A DNA stretch of 64,000 nt from Streptomyces akebiae (lineage in GTDB: Bacteria; Actinomycetota; Actinomycetes; Streptomycetales; Streptomycetaceae). The position numbers and the translations under genes were made by a program. Within the stretch, counting starts at the first letter, position 1, and each line of letters starts with the position of its first letter. The notes beneath the pieces were generated by a model. It did no database searches, was not told the DNA's origin, and saw nothing but the letters and a program-made list of their open reading frames with translations. Below are positions 26,359 through 36,305 of this stretch, piece by piece. Location of the stretch: positions 62,001 through 126,000 of the forward strand of contig NZ_CP080647.1 of NCBI RefSeq assembly GCF_019599145.1, written 5' to 3'.

Positions 26359-27432
26359 TCAGAGCGCCAGCGCGCAGACCACCGAGGGGGCGGCGACCGG
26401 TGGGTGGGGCTGGGTGAGGGTGCCGTCGTCCAGGATCCGCAGGGCGGCGAGCGTGCCGCTGTGCTGGTTGGCGACGAGCAGGTGGCCGGCCGCCAGGGTC
26501 AGACCGCGGGGCCATGTGCCGCCGGCGGGGACCTCGTCGACCGGTTCGAGGGTGGTACCGGTGAGCCGGAACGCGGCGACCGTGTCGGCGCCCCGGTTGC
26601 TCACCCACACGAAGCGTCCGCAGGGTGAGGCCACGATTCCGGCGGGCTGGTTGACGACGCCGTGGGCTGTCGTGGCAGGAGTGGAGGAGACGGCCGTCAG
26701 GGTGCCGTCGGTGGCGTCGTAGCGATGGCAGGTGACGGTCGAGGACAGCTCGTCGGCGCTGAACACCAGGTCATCGCCGGGAGCGAAGGCGAGGTGGCGG
26801 GGGCCGGATCCCGGGCGCATCGTATTCACCGCGACCCGCTCCAGGGTGCCGGTGCGGGTGTCCAGCCGGTATGTGAACACCGCGTCCGCCCCCAGGTCGG
26901 TCACCAGGAGGAAACGGCCCGCGGGGTCGAGGAGGACCTGATGGGCGTGGCTTCCCTCCTGACGTCCGGTGACCGGGCCCGAGCCCTGATGGACGACGAG
27001 GTCGGTCGGCTCCAGCAGGCGTCCGTCCGCGCCGAGGCGGTGCACCGCGACGGTGCCCGGCGCGGTGTCGCTGCCGTAGTTGGCTGTCAGCAGCCACTCG
27101 CCGCCCGGGTGGACGGTGAGGTGGCACGGGTTCGCCCCGCCGCCGCTCACCGGGTCGCCCAGCGGGGACAGGGTGTCGTCGCCGCCGCGGGCGACGGCGC
27201 TGACGGTGCCCGTCCCGGTCTCGTTCGTGCTGTAGACGACGTCGAGCGACGGGTGAGCGGCCAGGAAGGAGGCACCGCTGACGGGCAGCGGCTTCACCTG
27301 GTCGTCGTACGTCATGCGGCCGGTGGTGGGATTGAGGAGCAGCGCGGCGATGCCGGGGCCGTCCCCGCCGGAGTCCGGTGTGTAGGAGCCGGTGAGGAAG
27401 GGGATCGCGCCGGTGGAGGGGCTTGTGGGCAT
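26359..27432 (-). CDS. Lactonase-family seven-bladed beta-propeller (6-phosphogluconolactonase type)
   Basis: 357 residues from ATG 27432; the longer open frame upstream overlaps the kinase gene in another frame and is rejected. Repeats such as PCHLTVHPGGEWLLTANYG, HAHQVLLDPAGRFLLVTDLG and GPRHLAFAPG are the signature of the YbhE/Pgl lactonase family. It would open an aldonolactone, giving the aldonic acid that a dehydratase then uses, which fits the oxidative pathway encoded around it. Confidence 0.9.
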   Translation of the reverse strand: MPTSPSTGAIPFLTGSYTPDSGGDGPGIAALLLNPTTGRMTYDDQVKPLPVSGASFLAAHPSLDVVYSTNETGTGTVSAVARGGDDTLSPLGDPVSGGGANPCHLTVHPGGEWLLTANYGSDTAPGTVAVHRLGADGRLLEPTDLVVHQGSGPVTGRQEGSHAHQVLLDPAGRFLLVTDLGADAVFTYRLDTRTGTLERVAVNTMRPGSGPRHLAFAPGDDLVFSADELSSTVTCHRYDATDGTLTAVSSTPATTAHGVVNQPAGIVASPCGRFVWVSNRGADTVAAFRLTGTTLEPVDEVPAGGTWPRGLTLAAGHLLVANQHSGTLAALRILDDGTLTQPHPPVAAPSVVCALAL

Positions 27433-27473
27433 GGGTGGTCCTGAGAGTCGCTGTGCCGGGGCGGAAGGAGGTG

Positions 27474-28442
27474 TCAGCGGACGATGTCGTCGTGGTGGTC
27501 GAGGAGTCCCAGTTCGGAGCGCCGGGGCAGGCCCTCCCAGTCGCCGGCGGTGCTCACCGCGAAGGCGCCGAGCAGGGCCGCCGTCCGCAGCCGCCGCTGC
27601 GGGGGCTCTCCCGCGAGCAGTTCGGCGAGGTAGCCGGCGGCGAAGGCGTCTCCCGCGCCCACCGAGTCGTGAACCTGGACCGGTACGGCGGGCTGCCGGT
27701 GGGGCCGTCCGTCGAGGAGGGCGTACGCCCCGTCGGCACCGATCTTGATCACGGCTCCGCCGGGTCCGAGGTCGCAGATGCCCTGGGCGAGTTCCTCCGG
27801 TCCTTCGGCACCGGGCACCACGAGCCCGGCCTCGTGCGGTCCGGCGAAGACCAGGTCGCTCCTGCGCAGCAGAGGCAGCAGGACGCGCCGGGCCTCGGCC
27901 TCGCTCCACAGCAGCGAGCGGAAGTTGATGTCCAGGGAGATGGTCACGCCGGCGTCGGCGGCGATGTCCACGGCCCGGGTCACGGCCTGGGCGGGGCCCT
28001 CACCGAGCGCCGGGGTGATGCCCGTGACGTGGAGGACCGCCGCCCCCGCGACGACGTGCTCGGGGATGTCGTCGGCGGTGAGCCGGGCGCCGGCCGTGCG
28101 GGTGCGGTAGTAGCGCGTACGGCTGCGGGTGGAGGTGCGGCGTTCCTTCAGCAGGAGGGAGGTGGGGGCGGCGTCGCGCGCGGCGACGGTGGTGACCCCT
28201 TCGGCCCGCAGTTCCCGCAGGACGAGTTCGCCGAGTTCGTCGTCGCCCACCCGGCCGATCCAGGTCGCGGATCCGCCGAGCCGGCTGACCCCGACGGCGA
28301 CGTTGGCCTCCGCGCCGGCGATCCCCAGTCGCAGGGCCGTGCCGAGCGCGAACGGGCCGGGATCCCGGGCCGCCATGACGGCGAGCACGTCGCCGAGGGT
28401 GACGAGGTAGGGCTCGCCGGGCGGGGGTGCGGACACGCTCAC
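27474..28442 (-). CDS. PfkB-family sugar-acid kinase (2-keto-3-deoxy-aldonate kinase type)
   Basis: 322 residues from a GTG that overlaps the aldolase stop (GTGA). PfkB signatures are present: GGAEANVAVGVSRLGG-like N-terminal motif and HDSVGAGDAFAAGYL near residue 252, with the anion-hole glycines and base Asp. Next to a KDPG/KDPGal aldolase, the substrate is most likely 2-keto-3-deoxygluconate or -galactonate. The product feeds directly into the aldolase. Confidence 0.88.
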   Translation of the reverse strand: MSVSAPPPGEPYLVTLGDVLAVMAARDPGPFALGTALRLGIAGAEANVAVGVSRLGGSATWIGRVGDDELGELVLRELRAEGVTTVAARDAAPTSLLLKERRTSTRSRTRYYRTRTAGARLTADDIPEHVVAGAAVLHVTGITPALGEGPAQAVTRAVDIAADAGVTISLDINFRSLLWSEAEARRVLLPLLRRSDLVFAGPHEAGLVVPGAEGPEELAQGICDLGPGGAVIKIGADGAYALLDGRPHRQPAVPVQVHDSVGAGDAFAAGYLAELLAGEPPQRRLRTAALLGAFAVSTAGDWEGLPRRSELGLLDHHDDIVR

Positions 28443-29110
28443 GCGGTCGCCTCCCCGGCCCGTGCGGTGGTCCCCACCGCGTCCAGCAGGGTGCGTGCCC
28501 TCGTGGTGAGGGCGCCCAGTGCCTGCGAAGTCGGGGCCTGGTTTGCCCCGCGCAGCAGCGGGGAGCCGATGCCGACCGCGCGGGCGCCCGCGTCCAGGTA
28601 GTCCCGCGCCTCGTCGATGCCGACGCCGCCGACGGCGAGGAGTGGGATGTGAGGCAGGGGCGCTCGCAGTTGGCGCAGGTGAGCGGGGCCGCCCGTGGTC
28701 GCGGGGAACAGCTTGACGGCGGCGGCGCCGGCCCGCCACGCCTGTGACACCTCGGTCGGTGTCCAGGCCCCCGGGTAGCACGGGACACCCCGGTCGGCCG
28801 CGCCGCGGACGACTTCGGTGTCCACGACGGGCGCGACGAGGAACTCCGCTCCCGCCGCCAGGGCGTCCCTGGCCTGGTCGCCGGTGATCACGGTGCCCGC
28901 GCCGACCGCTACGTCGGGTCCGAGTTCCGCCCGGATGCGGGCCAGCGCGTCGAGCGCTCCGGCGGTGGTGAGGGTGACCTCCAGACAGGTGACGCCGCCG
29001 GAGGCGAGGGCGCGGGCCACGGCGGGCAGCCCGGAGGCGTCCGCCGACCTGAGGATGGCCATGACCCGGGTCCGGCCGAGCTGCGGGGTGAGGGCGGGAC
29101 GCTGCGTCAT
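28439..29110 (-). CDS. KDPG/KDPGal aldolase
   Basis: 223 residues with the class I aldolase set: Glu44 (CLEVTL), GAGTV, PGAWTPTE and Schiff-base Lys133 in AAVKLFPA. It splits 2-keto-3-deoxy-6-phosphogluconate or -galactonate into pyruvate and glyceraldehyde 3-phosphate. The order aldolase-kinase with 4-bp overlap is as expected of a dgo-type module. Gluconate versus galactonate series cannot be told from sequence alone; the dgoD nearby favours galactonate. Confidence 0.88.
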   Translation of the reverse strand: MTQRPALTPQLGRTRVMAILRSADASGLPAVARALASGGVTCLEVTLTTAGALDALARIRAELGPDVAVGAGTVITGDQARDALAAGAEFLVAPVVDTEVVRGAADRGVPCYPGAWTPTEVSQAWRAGAAAVKLFPATTGGPAHLRQLRAPLPHIPLLAVGGVGIDEARDYLDAGARAVGIGSPLLRGANQAPTSQALGALTTRARTLLDAVGTTARAGEATA

Positions 29111-29247
29111 GACCCCACCGCCGCGGGGGACGTGAGGGCTCCCTGGGTGTCGGTCATGCGAGTTCCTTTGCTGGCGAGGTACGCGGGTGGAGGCGGATCA
29201 GAGAGGCGTCGGTAAGGGCGGACCGGAGGTGCGTCGGTGCGGGCGGG

Positions 29248-30069
29248 TCATTTGAGTCCGGAGGTGGCGACGCCGGCGACGAAGCCGCGCTGCATGATCA
29301 GGAACAGCGCCAGCACCGGCAGGACGTACATCACGGCGCCGGCCGCGACGAGGTTGGAGAGCGGTTCGCCGTGCGCGTTGACGTAGCCGGTGGCGAGCTT
29401 GACGGCGAGCGTGGTGTGGTCGTCGTCGAGCAGCAGCGCGGGCGCGATGTAGTCACCCCACGTCCAGGCGAAGGACAGGATGAGACTGGTGGCGATGACC
29501 GGCCAGGACTGCGGGAGGAAGATCCGCGCGAAGATGCGGATGGTTCCGCAGCCGTCGACGATCGCCGCCTCCTCCAATTCCTTCGGCATGTTCACGAAGA
29601 ACTGCCGGAACAGGAAGATCAGGTACGGGGCGCCGCACAGACCCCACAGCACCCATGGCATGTAGGTGTTGAGCAGGTGCAGCTTGGCGAACATCAGATA
29701 GGTCGGGATGAGGGTGATGACCGCCGGCAGCATCATCGTCGACATGAGCACCCCGAAGATCAGCCGCTTCCCCGGTGCCTCGAGCCGGGCGAACCCGAAC
29801 CCGGCCCAGGCCGAGGCGAAGGTCACCAGGACCGAGTAGGTCACGGAGATCGTCAGGGAGTTGCGGGCGTATCCCAGGTAGTCGAACGCGGTCAGGGCGT
29901 CCTGGAAGTTGGCCAGGTCCGGTTGGTGCGGCCACCAGTGGATGGGCAGGGCACGCAGCTCGGCGGGGGCTTTGAGCGCGGTGACGGCGAGCCAGCCGAA
30001 GGGACTGAGGAACAGTACGAGGCAGGCCACCAGGAGCATGTAGGTGGCGGTACGCCGGGACAGCACCAT
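29248..30069 (-). CDS. Carbohydrate ABC transporter permease (MalG/AraQ type)
   Basis: 273 residues, six predicted membrane segments and the EAA loop KELEEAAIVDGCGTIRIF, typical of MalG-type permeases. ATG start shares one base with the stop of the other permease gene. With the partner permease and binding protein it forms the importer; no ATPase is in the window, so a shared MsiK-type ATPase elsewhere is likely. Confidence 0.92.
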   Translation of the reverse strand: MVLSRRTATYMLLVACLVLFLSPFGWLAVTALKAPAELRALPIHWWPHQPDLANFQDALTAFDYLGYARNSLTISVTYSVLVTFASAWAGFGFARLEAPGKRLIFGVLMSTMMLPAVITLIPTYLMFAKLHLLNTYMPWVLWGLCGAPYLIFLFRQFFVNMPKELEEAAIVDGCGTIRIFARIFLPQSWPVIATSLILSFAWTWGDYIAPALLLDDDHTTLAVKLATGYVNAHGEPLSNLVAAGAVMYVLPVLALFLIMQRGFVAGVATSGLK

Positions 30070-31100
30070 CACGCGCCTCCGATCGTGCGGCGCTTGGTCT
30101 GCGCGGATTCCGGCTCCACCGAGTAGAAGACCGCGCCCCTGCTGAGCCTGAAGAGGAGGAAGGTGATGAGGATGATGACCAGGAAGAGCACCCACAGCAT
30201 CGCCGAGGCGTAGCCGTAGCGTCCGTTGGCGAAGTACTGGGCAAAGACGTCGATCATGTAGAAGTAGTTGCTTTCGGGGACGGACGTCACGCCGGCCGGG
30301 GTGGGGTTGATCGCGATCAGCAGGGGCGCGAAGCTCTGCAGCGCCCCGATGATCCCGGTGACGACCTGGAAGAAGATCACCGGCGAGAGCAGCGGGAGGG
30401 TGATCCGGGTGAAGGACTGCCAGGGACTGGCGCCGTCCACCCGTGCCGCCTCGTGCAGTTCCTTGGGGATGTCCTGCAGACCGGCCAAGGAGATGATCAT
30501 GACGTTGCCCACGGCCCACATCGTCAGGGCGACCAACACCCAGCGGGCGTACGGATCCACCAGCCAGGGCACTCCGTTGATGTGGAGGAGGTCGAGGAAG
30601 CCGTTGACGGCGCCCGAGTCCCGGTCGAAGATCAGTTTGAAGGTGAGGGCCGCGCCGACCGGCGGTACGACGGCGGGCAGGTACAGCAGGGTGCGGAAGA
30701 GGCCGCGGGCGCGTATCGGCTGGTTGACCAGTACCGCGAGGAGCAGTCCCCCGATGATCGACAGCGGCACGGTGATCGCGGTGAAGAGCCCGGTACGTCC
30801 CAGTGACGCCATGGTGTCGGGGTCGGTGAAGACCTCACGGTAGTTGGCCAGACCGACGAAGCTGACGTGCGGGGAGAGCCCGTCGGAGTTGGTGAAGCTG
30901 AGCCAGAGGGCGTAGCCGAGCGGGTAGGCCGTCAGGGCCAGGAAACCCAGCAGCCACGGGCCGGCGAACAGGTAGAAGGCTCCGGCCCTGCGCTGTCTGA
31001 GGGAGAGCCGCCCGCCGGCGGGCCGCCCCCTCGTCCCCGCGGCCGGGGACGAGGGGCGCGGCCGCCGGGTGGGCCGCCCGGCAAGCTGGTCGGTGCTCAC
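30069..31100 (-). CDS. Carbohydrate ABC transporter permease (MalF/AraP type)
   Basis: 343 residues from GTG 31100, which overlaps the binding-protein stop by 4 bp. An Arg/Pro-rich cytoplasmic N terminus of about 45 residues leads to six membrane segments; the EAA motif is ELHEAARVDGASPWQSF. It pairs with the MalG-type permease in the same operon. Confidence 0.92.
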   Translation of the reverse strand: MSTDQLAGRPTRRPRPSSPAAGTRGRPAGGRLSLRQRRAGAFYLFAGPWLLGFLALTAYPLGYALWLSFTNSDGLSPHVSFVGLANYREVFTDPDTMASLGRTGLFTAITVPLSIIGGLLLAVLVNQPIRARGLFRTLLYLPAVVPPVGAALTFKLIFDRDSGAVNGFLDLLHINGVPWLVDPYARWVLVALTMWAVGNVMIISLAGLQDIPKELHEAARVDGASPWQSFTRITLPLLSPVIFFQVVTGIIGALQSFAPLLIAINPTPAGVTSVPESNYFYMIDVFAQYFANGRYGYASAMLWVLFLVIILITFLLFRLSRGAVFYSVEPESAQTKRRTIGGA

Positions 31101-32458
31101 CCCACGAGCTCCTTGCCCTTGGCGATGAGCTCGTTCATCTGCGCGTTCAGCTGGTCGGCGACCTTCCCCGGGGAAGTCGAGGACTTGATGGCGCCCGGCA
31201 GAACCTTGTTGATCACGGCGTCCAGGGCTGTCGTCTGCACGTACGGGGTGACGGTCAGCACCGAGAAGTACGGGAGCTCCTGCTCCTGCACCTTGAATGC
31301 CTGCTTCTGGAAGGTCGTGTTCTGCGGCATCTGCGGGCGCAGCGACTTGAGCGTGGGGATGCCCCAGCCGCTGCTGGCCCGGTCCTTGGCGGGCCGGCCG
31401 CCGAAGTACCACTCGAAGAACTTCCAGGCGGCGTCCTTGTGCTTGGCCTCCTTGGGTATCCAGTAGCCGGTGGCGCCGAAGCACGGGCTGATGCGCGTGC
31501 CGCCCGCCATCTGCGGGGCGGGAGCGAATCGTGAGACCTCGGCCTTCTTGGCGTCACCGCCGATGGCCCCGCCGAACCAGTAGCCGTCGCAGGCCATCGC
31601 CATCCGGCCCGCCTGGTAGGTGGGCCAGTCCCAGCCGTCCGGGTTGGGGTTGGCGGCGTTCGGGCCGATGTCCGCCCGGGCGTACTCCAGGTACCACTTC
31701 AGCGCGTTGCGCGCCTCGGGAGACGAGAAGTCGACCGAGGCGAGGTCCTCGGCGAACAGGCTGCCGCCACCGGACGCGGTCATGTTCAGGAACATGGCGA
31801 AGTTGCCGAGCCCGGTGGCGTTGAGCCCGTACACCTTGACCTTGCCGCGCCGGTGCTTGGCGAGCTTCTTGCCGAGGTCGAACCACTCGTCGTAGGTGAG
31901 CGGTTCGGTGTCGCTCGGGCGGTCCAGGCCGGCGGCGTCGAACAGGTCGGTGCGGTACCAGAACATCGCGTCCTGGGAGTAGTCCTTCGCCATGCCGTAG
32001 CGGGGGCCGGCCCCCTGCTGCTTTCCGTCGAAGCGCCACAGGTCGTTGACCGGGTCCAGGTCGGACGGATCGAGCACCGAGCTCTTCTCGAAGTACGAGT
32101 CGAGCTCGGTCATCAGCCCGCGTGCGGCGAAGTACGGCGTCTCCAGCGCACCACTGCCACGGACCAGGTCCGGCGGGTTGTGGGCGGCCAGCATGGCGTT
32201 GAGCTTGGTGGCGTCGTACGTGATCAGGCTGATCTTCACGCCCAGCGCCTGCTCGGCGGCCTTGATGGTCTTGGGATCCAGCTCGTTGGCCTGGGACATG
32301 ACGGTGAGCGTGGTCTTGGCGCCGCTCTTGCCGCCGGAGTCGCCGTCGTCGCTGACGGAGGCGGCACAGCCGGACAGCGCACTGGCGGAGAGTGCGGCAC
32401 CGGCGGAGACGGCGAGGAAGCGACGTCTGTCGAGAGAGGTCGTCGTCGACATGGGCAT
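31097..32458 (-). CDS. Extracellular sugar-binding lipoprotein, probably Tat-exported
   Basis: 453 residues from ATG 32458 (AAAGG upstream at 9 bp). The signal has twin arginines in DRRRFLAVSAG and a lipobox ending at Cys31 (LSGC), so it is likely exported by Tat and lipid-anchored. The mature part fits family 1 solute-binding proteins (AMFWYRTDLFDAAGLD, MACDGYWFGG). It is the first gene of the ten-gene operon, directly behind the LacI-controlled divergent promoter. The ligand is probably an arabinose- or galactose-containing oligosaccharide. Confidence 0.9.
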   Translation of the reverse strand: MPMSTTTSLDRRRFLAVSAGAALSASALSGCAASVSDDGDSGGKSGAKTTLTVMSQANELDPKTIKAAEQALGVKISLITYDATKLNAMLAAHNPPDLVRGSGALETPYFAARGLMTELDSYFEKSSVLDPSDLDPVNDLWRFDGKQQGAGPRYGMAKDYSQDAMFWYRTDLFDAAGLDRPSDTEPLTYDEWFDLGKKLAKHRRGKVKVYGLNATGLGNFAMFLNMTASGGGSLFAEDLASVDFSSPEARNALKWYLEYARADIGPNAANPNPDGWDWPTYQAGRMAMACDGYWFGGAIGGDAKKAEVSRFAPAPQMAGGTRISPCFGATGYWIPKEAKHKDAAWKFFEWYFGGRPAKDRASSGWGIPTLKSLRPQMPQNTTFQKQAFKVQEQELPYFSVLTVTPYVQTTALDAVINKVLPGAIKSSTSPGKVADQLNAQMNELIAKGKELVG

Positions 32459-32833
32459 GCTGATGGGCCTTTCGTGCGGAACGTACGCGGGTGCGGGGCG
32501 TACGGCGGCTGCGGAACGTACGACGGGGTCCATGGCGGCATGAGGGGCTGCCGCGAGAGGCGAACGGGGAAGCACTGCGGCCGGTGGATCACCGGCTCGC
32601 TCGGCGGTGGTGCGAGATGCCCCGGACCGGGCGCCTCCGTCTGCGTGGACGAGTGCGCGCACCGGTGCCGGGAAACCACGGGTGCGACGGTGGTCGCGTC
32701 CGCGGTGAGCTCGGGGGCGGCTCCTCGGCTCATATGACTGCGCGTCAACATGGCCGACATCTAGCGGTGTCGATATATCCGGTTTCTAGGGCTCTGCTCA
32801 GATCTGTCGCTTATTTCCGTCTGAGGAAACCGG

Positions 32834-32882
32834 TTGACTGAAACTTTCGCGAACGTTAGGTTGCGTCGCCAGAAGGTGTCAA
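32834..32882. promoter_or_regulatory. Divergent promoters over a LacI-type operator
   Basis: AACTTTCGCGAACGTT (32842-32857) is a CG-centred 16-bp palindrome with one mismatched pair, typical of LacI/GalR operators. It sits in the spacer of a plus promoter TTGACT-17-TAGGTT (32834-32862). It also touches the -10 of a minus promoter TTGACA (32882-32877)-18-TAACGT (32858-32853). One bound repressor would block the lacI gene and the transport/hydrolase operon. The rest of 32459-32952 shows no gene. Confidence 0.7.
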
Positions 32883-32952
32883 GAGGTTGTAATGAGTCAC
32901 CCTCGGTCCGCGCCGGCGGAGCAGGGCGACACCCATCGGAGAGGGGGAGCAC

Positions 32953-34002
32953 GTGCCGGAACAGCCCGTCAGAGCCAGGCTCGTGGATGTGGCACACGCG
33001 GCGGGGGTCTCCAAGGCCACCGTCTCCAAGGTGCTCAACGGCCGACAGGACCTGTCCGTACGCCCGGAGACGCGCCGCCGCGTGCACGAGGCCGCCGAGG
33101 CACTCGGTTACCGCCCCCACTCCGGGGCCCGGGCCCTGGCCGGCGCCAGCACCCACGCACTGGCCCTGCTGGTCCCCGCCCTCGGCAACCCCACGTACGT
33201 CACCATCGCCCGCGGCGCCTATCAACGGGCCCGCGAACTGGGCTATCTCTCCCTGCTGGCGGAGGACTTCGACGGGCAGGAGGCCGACGACTCCTTCAAC
33301 GACCTGGTGCAGGAAGGCAGGGTCGACGGACTGCTCATCGCCTCGGCCCGCCCCGGCCACCCCCTGCTGGACACCCTGAACCACAGCCCGGTCCCCCACG
33401 TCTTCCTCAACCGCGCCGTGGAGGGGTCCGGCCGCAACGTCACCATGGACGTCGCCCGCTCCAGCGTGACCGCGCTGGACCACCTGCACGGGCTCGGTCA
33501 CCGCAGGGTCGGCCACATCGCGGGTCCCGCCGGGATCACCCCCAGTGAGGTCCGCAAGGAGGCGTTCCTGCGCCACGCGGACGCCCTGGGGCTGGACGCG
33601 GCTCCGGTGGCGTCCGGGGACTTCACCGAGGACGGCGGCGGCTCGGCCGCGCGGGAACTGCTGCGTCCCGGCGTCGGCAGTGCGCACCCGCCGGTCACCG
33701 CTCTCTACACCAGCTCGCTCGCCCAGGCGATAGGCGCCATGGCCGCGATCAGAAACCTCGGCCTCCGGATCCCGGAGGACGTCTCCGTGGTCGGCAACGA
33801 CGACCTGCCCGTGGCCGCGCACCTCCATCCCCCGCTGACCACCGTCGCGATGCCCCTGTACGAACTGGGGACCGCTGCCGTGGACGCCCTGGTGGCCACC
33901 ATCGAGAACAGGCCGGTGGGAGACGTCGTCGTACCGACCGAGCCGCGACTGGTGCTGCGCGGCTCCACGGCCGGACCGGCAGAACCAGGAGGAACGCCAT
34001 GA
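32953..34002 (+). CDS. LacI-family transcriptional repressor
   Basis: 349 residues from GTG 32953 (GGAGAGGGGG upstream). The LacI headpiece is [22 protein letters not shown] followed by the hinge; the periplasmic-binding-protein-like core binds the inducer. It lies divergent from the binding-protein operon with a palindrome between them, and its stop overlaps the start of the SDR gene, so it regulates the whole sugar locus and itself. The inducer is probably a pathway sugar or sugar acid. Confidence 0.93.
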   Translation: MPEQPVRARLVDVAHAAGVSKATVSKVLNGRQDLSVRPETRRRVHEAAEALGYRPHSGARALAGASTHALALLVPALGNPTYVTIARGAYQRARELGYLSLLAEDFDGQEADDSFNDLVQEGRVDGLLIASARPGHPLLDTLNHSPVPHVFLNRAVEGSGRNVTMDVARSSVTALDHLHGLGHRRVGHIAGPAGITPSEVRKEAFLRHADALGLDAAPVASGDFTEDGGGSAARELLRPGVGSAHPPVTALYTSSLAQAIGAMAAIRNLGLRIPEDVSVVGNDDLPVAAHLHPPLTTVAMPLYELGTAAVDALVATIENRPVGDVVVPTEPRLVLRGSTAGPAEPGGTP

Positions 34003-34766
34003 CCGTCGCCGCCGCACCGGCACGTTTCATCGGGCGTACGGCCCTGCTCACCGGGGCCGGCTCCGGCATCGGGGCGGCCACCGCCCGCCGGCTGGCGGCC
34101 GAGGGGGCGTCCGTCCTCGTCACCGACGTGGACGCCGAGGCCGCCCAGCGCGTGGCCGAGGACATCCGCGCGGGGGGCGGGCGGGCACGGGACCGGCCCC
34201 TCGACGTGACCTCCCCGGGTCAGTGGGCCGCGGCCGTCGCCGAGGCCGAGTCCTGGACCGGGCGCCTAGACGTGCTCCACCTCAACGTGGGCCGCAACCT
34301 GCCCGGAGCGGCACACGAACTCGACGACGCCTCCTGGCACGACCAGTTGCGGCTCTGCCTCGACTCGGTGTTCTACGGCGTCCGGGCCGGGGTTCCCCTC
34401 CTCGGAACGGCCGGGGGCGCGGTGGTGATCACCTCGTCCGTGCACGCGGCCATCGGCTTCAAGGGCTTCCCCGCCTACGCGGCGGCCAAGGGCGGAATCG
34501 ACGCCCTCGTAAGGCAGTTGGCCGTCGAGTACGGGGGGCGGATCCGGTTCAACTCCGTCCTGCCCGGGGCCGTGCTGACGGCCCTGTGGACCAATACACC
34601 CCCGGAGTACAAAGCGCAGACCATCGCACGCACGCCGGTCGGCAGGCTCGGTACCCCCGAGGACATCGCCGCCGCCGTGGCCTTCCTCGCCTCCGAGGAC
34701 GCCTCCTTCGTCACCGGCCAGAACCTGCTCGTGGACGGCGGCCGCAGCATCAGCTCCCAGGAATAG
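33999..34766 (+). CDS. SDR, candidate aldose dehydrogenase
   Basis: 255 residues; TGAGSGIG cofactor motif, catalytic YAAAK, and LLVDGGRS end. ATG overlaps the lacI stop (ATGA). It lies between the regulator and D-galactonate dehydratase, so the first oxidative step (aldose to lactone) is an attractive role. SDR substrate cannot be read from sequence. Confidence 0.82.
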   Translation: MTVAAAPARFIGRTALLTGAGSGIGAATARRLAAEGASVLVTDVDAEAAQRVAEDIRAGGGRARDRPLDVTSPGQWAAAVAEAESWTGRLDVLHLNVGRNLPGAAHELDDASWHDQLRLCLDSVFYGVRAGVPLLGTAGGAVVITSSVHAAIGFKGFPAYAAAKGGIDALVRQLAVEYGGRIRFNSVLPGAVLTALWTNTPPEYKAQTIARTPVGRLGTPEDIAAAVAFLASEDASFVTGQNLLVDGGRSISSQE

Positions 34767-35037
34767 CCCGCCCGACCTCGGCCGATGCGCCCTGTCCCAG
34801 TCCCCTGTCCCTGCCGCTGCCCCTCCCCTGCCTTCCCGTACCTCCGCCCCCGGACAGCAGCCCTCCCCCGTACCGACGCCTCCCCCGTACCGACGCCTCT
34901 CCCGTCCTCGCGAGCGGCCGTTCCCCGCGTTCGCTGTCGGCCACGACCGACAGAACCACCCACCTGCCCACCTGCCCGACCACTGAGCCTCGTCCCGCAC
35001 CCGGCCGTACACAGCACAGGACCCGGAGGTCCACCCC
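34767..35037. other. Pyrimidine-rich spacer with a 17-bp tandem duplication
   Basis: The gap between the SDR and dgoD is strongly C-rich on the plus strand. Two perfect 17-bp copies (CTCCCCCGTACCGACGC) lie at 34863-34879 and 34880-34896. No gene or clear promoter is visible; dgoD may have its own start of transcription here. Confidence 0.6.
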
Positions 35038-36183
35038 ATGAAGATCACTGGATACGAACTCTTCCTCGTCGAACCGCGCTGGCTCTTCCTGCGCGTCGAC
35101 ACCGACGAGGGAATCTCCGGCTGGGGTGAGCCCATAGTCGAGGGCAAGGCCCACACCGTCGCCCGCTGTGTCGAGGAGATGTTCGACTACCTGCTCGGCC
35201 AGGACCCCGCCCGCATCGAGGAGCACTGGCAGGTGCTCGCCAAGAGCGGCTTCTACCGCGGCGGAGTCGTCCTGAACAGCGCCCTGGCCGGAATCGACCA
35301 GGCTTTGTGGGACATCGCGGGCAAGACCCACGGCGTCCCGGTCCACCAGCTCCTCGGCGGACACGTGCGCGACCGGGTCCGCGTCTACGGCTGGGTCGGC
35401 GGCGAAACCCCCGAGGAACTGGCCGAGTCGGCCGCCGAGCAGGTCGCCAAGGGCATGACGGCGGTCAAACTGAACCCCTGCGGCCAGCTGGAGCCGCTCG
35501 CCGCCCCCGCCGCGATCAACGCCATCGTGGACGGGGTGGCCGCGGTCCGCGAGGCCATCGGGCCGGAGCGCGATCTGGCGCTCGACTTCCACGGCCGGTT
35601 CAGCGGGGCGATGTCCCGCCGCGTGCTGCCCCACCTGGAGCCGCTCCTGCCGCTCTTCGTCGAAGAGCCCGTGCTTCCGGAGTTCTCCCAGGACCTCGGC
35701 GCCGTGGTGCGCTCCACCTCCATCCCCATCGCCACCGGCGAGCGGCTGTACTCCCGCTGGGACTTCCGCTCGGTGCTCTCCGACGGCATCGCCGTGGCCC
35801 AGCCCGACATCAGCCACGCCGGCGGAATCTCCGAGTCCCGCAGGATCGCCGCGATGGCAGAGGCATACGACGTTCTGGTGGCCCCGCACTGCCCGCTCGG
35901 CCCGATCGCCCTGGCGGCCAGCCTGCAGCTCGACTTCGCGATCCCCAACTTCCTCATCCAGGAACAGGCTTTGGGCATCGGCTACGGCGACAGCAGCGGA
36001 CTGCTGGACTACCTCGCCGACACCACCCCCTTCACGTTCCGCGACGGCTACATCGACCGGCCGACCGCACCCGGTCTCGGTATCACCATCGACGAGGACG
36101 CGGTCCGGGCCGCCGCCGAACGCGGCCACCGCTGGCGCAACCCGATCTGGCGCAACACGGACGGCTCGCTGGCCTCCTGGTAG
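35038..36183 (+). CDS. dgoD: D-galactonate dehydratase
   Basis: 381 residues, enolase superfamily. The metal ligands are Asp183, Glu209 and Glu235, with the DgoD-specific His185 (DFHGR) and general base His284 (APHCPLGP). The N terminus (WLFLRVDTDEGISGWGEP) and C-terminal WRNPIWR track E. coli DgoD closely as I recall it. It turns D-galactonate into 2-keto-3-deoxy-galactonate, which the kinase and aldolase of the divergent operon would use. It follows the SDR after 271 bp. Confidence 0.92.
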   Translation: MKITGYELFLVEPRWLFLRVDTDEGISGWGEPIVEGKAHTVARCVEEMFDYLLGQDPARIEEHWQVLAKSGFYRGGVVLNSALAGIDQALWDIAGKTHGVPVHQLLGGHVRDRVRVYGWVGGETPEELAESAAEQVAKGMTAVKLNPCGQLEPLAAPAAINAIVDGVAAVREAIGPERDLALDFHGRFSGAMSRRVLPHLEPLLPLFVEEPVLPEFSQDLGAVVRSTSIPIATGERLYSRWDFRSVLSDGIAVAQPDISHAGGISESRRIAAMAEAYDVLVAPHCPLGPIALAASLQLDFAIPNFLIQEQALGIGYGDSSGLLDYLADTTPFTFRDGYIDRPTAPGLGITIDEDAVRAAAERGHRWRNPIWRNTDGSLASW

Positions 36184-36305
36184 TCGGCAGGGGACTCCGG
36201 CCGGATGCCGCATCGCGCGCGTCCGGCCCGGGCCCCGCCCTCTCGCCGACGTCCGTACTGACGACCGCGTCCGGGAGCTGTGGACCCACGCCGACAACCG
36301 GGCAC

